Source: a virus
Virus record (IMG/VR): IMGVR_UViG_3300030098_004232
Coordinates: 1 to 48,754 of that record
Direction: 5' to 3' (one strand)
Length of the DNA stretch: 48,754 bases
The notes beneath the pieces are model-generated. The model made no database searches, was not told where the DNA came from, and saw only the letters and a list, made by a program, of their open reading frames with translations. A program made the position numbers and the translations under genes. Below, in pieces: positions 41,996-48,754 of the stretch (position 1 is its first letter; each line of letters starts with the position of its first letter).

Positions 41996-42323
41996 TTTTA
42001 TGCTCCTGTATTAAAAATTTTGCTTTTTCTTTGCGTCTTATACTAAGATATTTTAAGATTTCTTTCAATATGTTGATTGCAGGCTGATTTCTTACTCTCC
42101 AACGATAAGAAGTTTTCCAATTTTTTTTTCTTGGAGCTAATTTTGTAACATGTCCGACTTTGAAAAACTTTTTTATTGATAAAATAACGTCTTCATCAGT
42201 CATTTCACAAGAAATTGTAGGGTAATAAATTTTTCCACGATTTTTTTCCATGAAAAAACTTCCCTCACCGTCTAAAATACCGGCAAAATATGCAATTTTA
42301 TTTAACCCCGACAAATTTAACAC
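41976..42323 (-). CDS. LAGLIDADG homing endonuclease (single motif)
   Basis: A 115-residue protein. YFAGILDGEGSF (about residues 12-23) is one LAGLIDADG motif, whose acidic residue (D18 or E20) binds catalytic metal, and the basic part (KKNWKTSYRWRVRNQ) would contact DNA. Single-motif enzymes act as dimers. No intron or intein surrounds it: it overlaps the start of the holin-like gene and the end of the 239-residue gene, so it is freestanding. The start is GTG and uncertain. Confidence 0.85.
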   Translation of the reverse strand: MLNLSGLNKIAYFAGILDGEGSFFMEKNRGKIYYPTISCEMTDEDVILSIKKFFKVGHVTKLAPRKKNWKTSYRWRVRNQPAINILKEILKYLSIRRKEKAKFLIQEHKNVVKRN

Positions 42324-43017
42324 CCCTACCTTTTTGAACGGCTCCTACACCTCTAATTCCATCTGGTCTAAAAGGACATTTCCCGTGTGGATTAGGTCCT
42401 TTTTTTGGTGGTGGTCCAGATCTTTTTCCTCCTGAAAGTCCTCCACGTTTAAAGCTAAAATTTGTTCCTTTTTTTCTATTAGAATTTTGAAAATCAAATC
42501 CCATGTAAAAGGGTAACACTGGTCTTCGAGCCATAGCAGGTTTTGCAGGAGTTGGTCGGGTTGGTGTAATTTGTTGTTTGGGGCCATCATTTCCCCCACC
42601 ACCACTTGGTGGTCCCGGTGGTTTTCCTTGAGTCAACATTTCTCCACCAAGAACATCAGTTTTTTTTTGTTCTTCTAAATTTTTTTTATCGTATAAACCT
42701 TTAGAAATTTTATTAAAAAGAGCTCCACTTAATGTATATGCAAATGGACCTGGAACTTGTAAGGGTCCTTTTCTTACTGTTACCTTACCACTAGGATCTG
42801 TTGTTTTGTTACCTGTAGTATCACCTGTATGAGAAGTAGCAGCAACATTTGCTGCAACGTTTGCAGCTTCTGTTCCTAAATCTCCAGTATCAACTTGTCC
42901 TCCAGTTCCAGTGTTTCCAGTGTTACCAGAACCCATTCCTGAAGATCCCGCACCCATATCTTGGCCACCTCTAGCTTTAACAACTCTTTTCAAATTTACT
43001 TTATTTTTTTTCTTCAC
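42298..43017 (-). CDS. Gly-rich basic Gly-Gly-motif protein
   Basis: A 239-residue disordered protein: a Gly/Thr/Asn-rich N-terminal half, a Pro/Gly/Lys-rich middle and a basic C-terminus. KARGGQD and FKRGGLS are motif copies. The C-terminal KCPFRPDGIRGVGAVQKGRG tail is a block I recall from marine phage genomes. No fold is apparent. It overlaps the portal gene upstream by 17 bases. Confidence 0.6.
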   Translation of the reverse strand: MKKKNKVNLKRVVKARGGQDMGAGSSGMGSGNTGNTGTGGQVDTGDLGTEAANVAANVAATSHTGDTTGNKTTDPSGKVTVRKGPLQVPGPFAYTLSGALFNKISKGLYDKKNLEEQKKTDVLGGEMLTQGKPPGPPSGGGGNDGPKQQITPTRPTPAKPAMARRPVLPFYMGFDFQNSNRKKGTNFSFKRGGLSGGKRSGPPPKKGPNPHGKCPFRPDGIRGVGAVQKGRGVKFVGVK

Positions 43018-45346
43018 GTGCTTTGTCCTGTAATATTTTTAATCTACCACGTTGTACTTCTTCTTGTAAAGACAACTTATCTTCAGCGATTGTTTGTTGT
43101 GATTCGAATTTGTTTGTTTCGACATTCAGTCTTTCGGCAGTTTCTTGTGCTTTTCTAGCTATATCTTGAGCTTTAAGATCTAACTCTCTTTGTTTTAAAG
43201 CTACTAATGGATCTTGATTAGTTTGGCTTAAGAACGCCATTTCTTGATCTACTAATTCATTTGTAAGCACAACAATTCTTTCTGCTACCGCTGATTCAAA
43301 TTGCTTTGCAAATTCTTCCGGATCAATTTGTTGTAATTGAACCAAATTTTCTTGTTGCATAAAAGCTGTCATTATTTCTTTTTTAGCTTTTAAACTTACG
43401 TGTTCTGAAATATGTCCTTGTAATAATGCATAAACTGATGGATTAGATTGGACCATTCTTGTTCTAATAAATGACATATGCGCTGCAATGTGAGCATCAT
43501 GATTTTGTTCAGCAAAAGCTTTGGGCAATTGCATTTGTAAAGCAGCTGTGTTTTCTTGCGCAGGATCTATTGGTACAGGTGGATCTGGTTCAGGTTGTAA
43601 CAAAGCATCAATATTTCTTACACCTAAAGCTTCGTACATTCTTCTATATGCTTCATGCATATTATGAATTTGTGGATTTGCTTGAGCTAATTGTAGTTCT
43701 GTTTGAGCAAGTGTAACTCTTTGAGACATCGAAAATATGTTTGGATCTGCAACTGGTACAACATCAACTCTGTCATCGAAGTCTGACATTTTTATCATTC
43801 TGTTTCCACCTACAACATTATAAGGATACTCTGGCGGTAAATATTCTGAAAATATTCTAGACATTATTTTAAATTCTTCTTTCATTGAATAATAAGCTCG
43901 TTTGTGTATTGCAGACATTACTCTTGATCCACGCTCTAATAATGCTACTGTAGTTCCAACCGCTGCTTGTTGATTACCGTCACCAACTTGTAAGTCAGCT
44001 ATTGCAGCAAATCTTCTTCCTGCATCAACACAAAAACCTAATAATGAAAACAATGTCTGACTTGGTTCTTTAAATGGTAATAATTGAAATTGATCTCTAA
44101 TATTACCACCTGGAGCATCTATATCTCTGAACTCTCCAGGTTGAAGAGGTTCCGCATCATCTCTAACTCTAAGTCCTCTTGATTTAAATCCTGCTGGTAG
44201 GTTAGCTAAAGTTCCTGCATCAAGTAACTGTCTCAATGCACCCGTTGCAGCTTTAGATAACCCACCGATCATATGAATTAGGCCAAAGCCATAAAAGCCA
44301 AGACCAGGTAGAAATTTGTAGTGCACGAAATAAGGAATTCTTTTTCTTGAAGGATCATCAGGTTTATAGTTTCGGTATATAGACATTATAGTCATGCTAT
44401 CTCTATCCAAAGTAACAATGTATGGCACTTTTACTCCATCATTACTTTCGTACCCAGGTAAATCTAAATCAACATGCATCTCAACAAAATTGTATAGATC
44501 TTGATATTTCTGTGGAGTCACACCTTCAAGTTCTTGATATTTTTTCTGTGCTCTGTCTTCATTAAAAAATGGCTCTGGTAATTCTACATCTCTGTAAAAT
44601 CCAGATGCAATTCTTTTTGCTACTGTATTTTTTGTAACACGTTGCACCTCTGATATTCTTTCAGCTTCATATAGATCTGAGGCATTGTATGGCACAACCA
44701 AATCCTCAGCGTGTATAAACGTAGCTTTACATCTTTGAGCTGCAGGATCATAATAAACTTTTTTAAATGTTGAACCAGCTAATGGTAAGAAAAATAACAT
44801 TTGATCCATCTCAGGTGTGTACTCCTCCATTACATCTGTTATCTGATAGTTCATGTAATCTCTTACACGATTTGCTTGTTGAATAGTTTCTTTAGACTCA
44901 GCTCCTACGACCTGACATCTTACCGGTCCATCAGATGGTAATAATTCTTTGAACGCTTGTGCTTGAAATTGTGTTGCTGCCTCAGCTAACAAAGGATGAG
45001 TTACACCAGATGCACCAATGAACGGTCTTGTAACTTCTTGGTATTTGAACCCTAATAGATCTAAACCTTTAGTGTAAGTTTCAATATAAGATTTTCTAGC
45101 TAAACTATCATCTTTAAAATCTGCTAATAGTTTTGATGCTAATGATTTAAGTTGTGAGTCATCTAAAAACTCAGCGAGGTTTGCATAAAAATTATCTTGA
45201 GGAGCTGTAGGTGCTTCTTCACCAGCTAATAGATTACCCTCTTCATCTTCGATTGCATCAATATTTTCATTGATTGTATTTCCCTCAGGACCTTCAATTT
45301 CAATATCTTCCTGCTCTTGTACTTCTACTAAATCTTCTCTTGACAT
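43001..45346 (-). CDS. Portal protein (P22/SU10 type)
   Basis: A 781-residue protein consistent with a large portal. The core has FIGASGVTHPLLAEAATQFQ, QVVGAESKETIQQANRVRDY, a stem-type segment and GGLSKAATGALRQLLDAGTL with NLPAGFKSRGLRVRDD, typical of SU10- and P22-like portals. The C-terminal 150 residues are a long coiled coil (DLKAQDIARKAQETAERLNV), which may project as a barrel into the capsid. It forms the channel for DNA entry and exit. The acidic N-terminus is disordered. TAATG-joined to the 137-residue gene. Confidence 0.9.
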   Translation of the reverse strand: MSREDLVEVQEQEDIEIEGPEGNTINENIDAIEDEEGNLLAGEEAPTAPQDNFYANLAEFLDDSQLKSLASKLLADFKDDSLARKSYIETYTKGLDLLGFKYQEVTRPFIGASGVTHPLLAEAATQFQAQAFKELLPSDGPVRCQVVGAESKETIQQANRVRDYMNYQITDVMEEYTPEMDQMLFFLPLAGSTFKKVYYDPAAQRCKATFIHAEDLVVPYNASDLYEAERISEVQRVTKNTVAKRIASGFYRDVELPEPFFNEDRAQKKYQELEGVTPQKYQDLYNFVEMHVDLDLPGYESNDGVKVPYIVTLDRDSMTIMSIYRNYKPDDPSRKRIPYFVHYKFLPGLGFYGFGLIHMIGGLSKAATGALRQLLDAGTLANLPAGFKSRGLRVRDDAEPLQPGEFRDIDAPGGNIRDQFQLLPFKEPSQTLFSLLGFCVDAGRRFAAIADLQVGDGNQQAAVGTTVALLERGSRVMSAIHKRAYYSMKEEFKIMSRIFSEYLPPEYPYNVVGGNRMIKMSDFDDRVDVVPVADPNIFSMSQRVTLAQTELQLAQANPQIHNMHEAYRRMYEALGVRNIDALLQPEPDPPVPIDPAQENTAALQMQLPKAFAEQNHDAHIAAHMSFIRTRMVQSNPSVYALLQGHISEHVSLKAKKEIMTAFMQQENLVQLQQIDPEEFAKQFESAVAERIVVLTNELVDQEMAFLSQTNQDPLVALKQRELDLKAQDIARKAQETAERLNVETNKFESQQTIAEDKLSLQEEVQRGRLKILQDKAREEKK

Positions 45347-45759
45347 TATCTGCCTTTCTTGAATGCTTTACCAAATCCCCTTATAGCAATACCAACCCCA
45401 CGTCTAGTTATTGGTTTTGGTTTTAAAACTTTCCCTCGAAAAGTTGGTTTAGGTCTAACTACACCGCCTCTGTTTTTTCCAATTATTTCTAAAACAAAGC
45501 CAGTTGCTTTTTCGCCAAAGTCTTTAACTTTCTTTTTTACTTTTTTTGCTCCCTCTCGGCCTTTTCTTTTAGATTCACTTTCTGGCTCTTTTGCTATACC
45601 TTCTTCTTTTGTCATGGTTCCTCCTTCCTTATATCCTGTCAAAGCCTTTGCAACTTTTCTCAGTTGAGGAACTGCCCTTGCAGTTTTAGCCGCAAACATA
45701 GGTTTTTGTTTTCCCTTTTGACTTTCTGTTTTAAATTTAAGTTTAGCTAAATTTTTCAT
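45346..45759 (-). CDS. Basic Gly-Gly-motif protein
   Basis: A 137-residue Lys/Arg-rich protein. YKEGGTM and KNRGGVV are two motif copies. Helical basic stretches (KGREGAKKVKKKVKDFGEKA) and Pro/Arg-rich C-terminus are seen. It lies between the portal and the 807-residue protein. The role is unknown, perhaps internal to the head. Confidence 0.6.
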   Translation of the reverse strand: MKNLAKLKFKTESQKGKQKPMFAAKTARAVPQLRKVAKALTGYKEGGTMTKEEGIAKEPESESKRKGREGAKKVKKKVKDFGEKATGFVLEIIGKNRGGVVRPKPTFRGKVLKPKPITRRGVGIAIRGFGKAFKKGR

Positions 45760-45761
45760 AA

Positions 45762-48185
45762 TTAAAATACAGATGCAAAATACTCTCTTTTTGGCTCGAT
45801 TGCAACTAAACCACCCGTTTTGTAAGATCTCATCTTTTTCTTCTTTAATAACTTGGCTGCATTATCTGGTATTTCTAACACAATAGCTGTGAATGCTTCA
45901 TCAACTTGCATGTCTTCTCCACCTAATAAATCAGCTTGTAATCTATCAGATGCTGATCTATTTGAATTTAATTTATTCAATACATAATCTCTATTTGCTT
46001 GTTTCTTAAATGTTGCCATAACGGTGCCGTTTGGATTTCTTATAGCGTAAGATCCATCTTTTGGCATTGATGTATTGAACACTTTCTGTTTTCTTACAAC
46101 AAGATCTATTCCGTAATCTGTTTTAAATTGTTTAGCAATTTTTTTTAAAGTTGCAGGATAGATTGCATCGCCACCACCTTTTTTACCTGGAGCTGGTAAT
46201 GCGTCTTGATCTAAAGCTTTAGTCTTTAATCCTTTTTCATCACCATAGTAAAGATAGTGACCTTTATCTTTTGAGTGGTGAGTTTTTTTACCAACAGGTA
46301 CAACTGTTACCCCTTTCTTACCTTTTATGATTGCATCGTTGACAGCGGATCTGAGCGCCAGTTCATAATATGATTTTAAATATGGGAAGTAATCAGGACC
46401 TTCTTTAGAAACTTTAGCGACTTGTCTAAAAAGTTTTTGCATTGCTTCATCTGATAATATTTCTGACCTTTGAAAATATTTTTTATACATAGCCTGTTCT
46501 CTATCCAACTCATTTAATTTTTTCATTTCAGCACTTGATAAAGATTGTTTTCTTAATTTTGCTAATATTGGTTTTTGTTCATCAACTAAATCTAATAATC
46601 TTTTTTTAATAATAGATTCTACCAAAGATTTACCGTAAGGATTATTCATAGCTTTTCTAACCGCTGCTCCACCTGAATCATAAAAAGGTTGAATTGTATC
46701 TGATTGAATTTCATCAATGGCAATTATAGGTTCACCTTTTTGATTGTATCTTGTTTTTGCTCTGTAGTGAACAATTGGGTTCACATCTGGAAAGTGACCT
46801 GTGTTTGTGTATTTACCTTTACTAGCATTACCCGGTATTGCTTCATCTAAACTTATAACAGTTTCATAATAATTATCTCCACCTTTTGTAGTTGACGTAG
46901 CGTGTCTTGCAGGCCCCGCAAACTCACCCTTGCTAGGAGAAACATACTTCCTCATTTTTTCAATGTTAGATATAAATGATCTCATGATTTGTTGATCACC
47001 AACTGACAACGACGGTATAATATCTCTAAGTGGATTTAGTTTTCTATCGCTTGCAAAATTAGCAATTACAGCTCTGTTCATTGCAGTTCTGTCGTATGAT
47101 TTTTGTAGATCTGCTATTGTTTTTTCTACGTTCCGAAAAGCTGCTCTATCAGCAGTATTTGTTGTTTTAAAAATAATCTCATTTAAATTACCTCTTAAAT
47201 TAGCTGCCATGATATCTGTCGAAGCATATAAATCAAAAAAGTCTGAATCAAAATCAGGACTACCATATCTATTTATCTTAAGTCTTTGTGAAGGTGCATT
47301 CTTCAACATTTTTAAAATATCTTGTTTATTTATTGTTCCACCTATTTCTTTTGGAATCGATGACAAAGCTCCACCTATTGGCTTAAAGTTTTCATCAAGT
47401 TTTAAAATTCCTGCATCAAATATTTCTTCTCTGCTTACTTTACCTGTTCTAATTAGATTAATCATTCTATTTTGTATTTGTTGATTATTCATCCCTGTGA
47501 AATTTTCTTTTGCAATAACATCGAATGATCTTGATCCTAAAAACTCAGAACTAGATTTAGAATAATTAGTCCTAACTGGAGTTCCTGTTTCTCCAAAGTT
47601 AAACTTTTCAGTAATTTTTACGGGTACGTCTTTTTGCTTTATAGCAACTTCTGATCTTTGGTTTGCAGCCTTAACACCAGGTTGTTCTAAAATTTCTTCT
47701 GGGATATCAGGTTTAGTCGTTGCTGCTCTAGCAGGTTCTTGCATTCTAAACTTAGATGTCATGTTACGGTAACTTTTACCGATAATATCTCTCATTAGAA
47801 AAGCTGCAGCTCCACCAATGACTCCCCCACCTAACCAATAAGGTAAAGTTCCTGCTGACATAATTGGGACTCCAATACCATGAACAACGGTTCCAGGAAC
47901 ATCTTTTTCTTCGACAGCTTTTTTAAAGGCAGCTATTTCTTGATTAGTATATTCCATAGCTCTAGCTTCTCCGATACCTGGAAGAATGTCTTTAGATACT
48001 TCATTCAAAAAATTTAATGTTTCAGTACCAAAAGCTTTCAACGCTAGTATTTCACGATCAGTTAATTTTCTTTGTAGTAAAGCACCTGGCGGTGGCAGGT
48101 CGTTGAGTGTTACTTTTTCCTGCGTTTTCTGTATAACTTGAACCGGTGTATCGTCATCAGGTATTTTAGGTAACTGATCTATCAT
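45762..48185 (-). CDS. Large protein with a polyvalent-protein-like domain
   Basis: An 807-residue protein between terminase and portal. The N-terminal part has a hydrophobic Gly-rich segment (TLPYWLGGGVIGGAAAFLM, about residues 112-130). A middle domain (about 461-600) has GHFPDVNPIVHYRAKTRYNQ, IIAIDEIQSD and a FPYLKSYYELALRSAVNDAI helix, which closely resembles a domain of unknown function found in giant phage polyvalent proteins (motif EEIQSDWHQ, after a WxEPN block). The C-terminus carries one Gly-Gly motif copy (YKTGGLV). The protein may be an ejected effector or internal head protein. Confidence 0.62.
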   Translation of the reverse strand: MIDQLPKIPDDDTPVQVIQKTQEKVTLNDLPPPGALLQRKLTDREILALKAFGTETLNFLNEVSKDILPGIGEARAMEYTNQEIAAFKKAVEEKDVPGTVVHGIGVPIMSAGTLPYWLGGGVIGGAAAFLMRDIIGKSYRNMTSKFRMQEPARAATTKPDIPEEILEQPGVKAANQRSEVAIKQKDVPVKITEKFNFGETGTPVRTNYSKSSSEFLGSRSFDVIAKENFTGMNNQQIQNRMINLIRTGKVSREEIFDAGILKLDENFKPIGGALSSIPKEIGGTINKQDILKMLKNAPSQRLKINRYGSPDFDSDFFDLYASTDIMAANLRGNLNEIIFKTTNTADRAAFRNVEKTIADLQKSYDRTAMNRAVIANFASDRKLNPLRDIIPSLSVGDQQIMRSFISNIEKMRKYVSPSKGEFAGPARHATSTTKGGDNYYETVISLDEAIPGNASKGKYTNTGHFPDVNPIVHYRAKTRYNQKGEPIIAIDEIQSDTIQPFYDSGGAAVRKAMNNPYGKSLVESIIKKRLLDLVDEQKPILAKLRKQSLSSAEMKKLNELDREQAMYKKYFQRSEILSDEAMQKLFRQVAKVSKEGPDYFPYLKSYYELALRSAVNDAIIKGKKGVTVVPVGKKTHHSKDKGHYLYYGDEKGLKTKALDQDALPAPGKKGGGDAIYPATLKKIAKQFKTDYGIDLVVRKQKVFNTSMPKDGSYAIRNPNGTVMATFKKQANRDYVLNKLNSNRSASDRLQADLLGGEDMQVDEAFTAIVLEIPDNAAKLLKKKKMRSYKTGGLVAIEPKREYFASVF

Positions 48186-48436
48186 TTCATTCTCCGTCTT
48201 AGTTCACGTTTCTTTGCGTTTCTGTACCAATCTCCGTGAGCAGTTTTAGCTTTTTTTATAATGCCAATAACTTCTTGTCTTGAGACTCCTTGTTTTCTTA
48301 GCTTATTACCTTTCTCAATAATATTGTTGATCATCATATTTCTATCAATACCTCCTGATATACCTTTCATGCTGTTTAAAGCTGAGGTATAAAACTGATC
48401 TTTAGTATAAGGTTTTTTCTTTGGTAAATCCGTCAT
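48182..48436 (-). CDS. Small basic helical protein, unknown
   Basis: An 84-residue Lys/Arg/Asn-rich helical protein (KDQFYTSALNSMKGISGGID, then a basic C-terminal NAKKRELRRRMK). ATGA overlaps at both ends join it with terminase and the 807-residue gene. It could help terminase or head assembly, but no motif supports that. Confidence 0.58.
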   Translation of the reverse strand: MTDLPKKKPYTKDQFYTSALNSMKGISGGIDRNMMINNIIEKGNKLRKQGVSRQEVIGIIKKAKTAHGDWYRNAKKRELRRRMK

Positions 48437-48754
48437 TCGAAATAATACTTTGGCCTTTCATGTTTATTTTTTGGTTCCTCGGGTTCATCTGAAAATAAGC
48501 TAACAAAATTCCCTTTACGGTATCTTAACACAGCTTGGGTGGTGCTGTCCACGTAGTCATCGTGTTCTCCGAATGGAAAGGCTGCACACTCTTCAATTAA
48601 CTCCTCTGCAAATCTCTCGCCCTCAGGGTAGAACACTTGACCAGACTCAAATATCGGAGCACATGCATGAACTCTTGCATGTTTATCTTTACCCTTTACT
48701 GGCACGAATTCCACTACTGGGACACCCATTTTTCTCATTTCTTGGATTAGGGGT
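48433..48754 (-). CDS. Terminase large subunit, C-terminal part (partial)
   Basis: The gene continues off the right edge. About 107 codons are in view, in a frame that runs past the first internal Met. It matches the RNase H-like nuclease domain of terminase large subunits: KHARVHACAPIFESGQVFYP, then FPFGEHDDYVDSTTQAVLRY, where the HDDYVDS Asp residues bind the catalytic metal. The enzyme packages DNA using the ATPase domain, which lies outside the window. The family fits head-full or cos packaging; the sequence does not tell which. Confidence 0.88.
   Translation of the reverse strand, partial: PLIQEMRKMGVPVVEFVPVKGKDKHARVHACAPIFESGQVFYPEGERFAEELIEECAAFPFGEHDDYVDSTTQAVLRYRKGNFVSLFSDEPEEPKNKHERPKYYFE

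Noticed and set aside
1-48754. tRNA genes, integrase or repressor
   Set aside because: None was found by eye on either strand; tRNA detection by eye is limited, so a scan with a dedicated tool is needed to exclude them.

Overview
This window is part of an AT-rich tailed-phage genome, most likely from a marine phage infecting an alphaproteobacterium (SAR11- or SAR116-type). The basis is inference. The gene families are those familiar from uncultured ocean virus contigs: a P22/SU10-type portal, a phage GroES, kelch-like fibre proteins, clustered 2OG-Fe(II) oxygenases, and small basic proteins ending in conserved Lys/Arg/Cys tails. No tape-measure protein is evident, and adaptor, tail-tubular-like and internal-virion-like genes are present, so a short-tailed (podovirus-like) particle is the best guess. 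I see no integrase, repressor, rRNA, tRNA or CRISPR array. Both ends cut genes: terminase at the right edge and a UvrD-type helicase at the left edge.

All genes but one lie on the minus strand, so the module order is read from right to left. Packaging and head (48754 to 36486): terminase large subunit C-terminus, a large protein with a polyvalent-protein-like domain, portal, a LAGLIDADG endonuclease, a holin-like protein, a run of small basic proteins, GroES, scaffold, a putative decoration protein and the major capsid protein, closed by a strong terminator at 36457-36424. Head completion and lysis (36332 to 30577): small structural proteins, a cysteine-rich protein, an M15 peptidase endolysin, Gly-Gly-motif basic proteins and two adaptor-like proteins. 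Tail and fibres (30562 to 21947): Trp-Gly repeat protein, fibre-like protein and three tandem kelch proteins. Modification module (21909 to 13576): a coiled-coil protein, four 2OG-Fe(II) oxygenases with a ParB-like protein among them, a tail-tubular-B-like protein, three tiny or small genes and two glycosyltransferases. Internal-virion-like block (13541 to 6028): five proteins totalling about 2,400 residues plus a small membrane protein. Replication (6014 to 1): PD-(D/E)XK nuclease, the single plus-strand SNF2 helicase, two unknown proteins, an archaeo-eukaryotic-type primase and the partial SF1 helicase.

Genes are packed tightly. At least 17 junctions use the one-base overlap TAATG and eight use ATGA, so translational coupling is probably a main means of expression control. 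No stretch over 300 bases lacks a gene; the apparent gap at 15895-16200 holds two tiny genes, and two more tiny genes sit at 33417-33545 and 40124-40264.

The most interesting signals are: (1) three tandem fibre-like proteins that each resolve into 12 kelch-like units arranged 6+6, one with an inserted cupredoxin-like domain having amicyanin-like copper-ligand spacing; (2) four adjacent 2OG-Fe(II) oxygenases; (3) a Lys-x-Gly-Gly short motif scattered through about a dozen otherwise unrelated virion-region proteins; (4) a cysteine-rich gene whose best ribosome-binding site starts the wrong frame; and (5) a strand-specific terminator behind the capsid gene followed by a leader with two competing hairpins.
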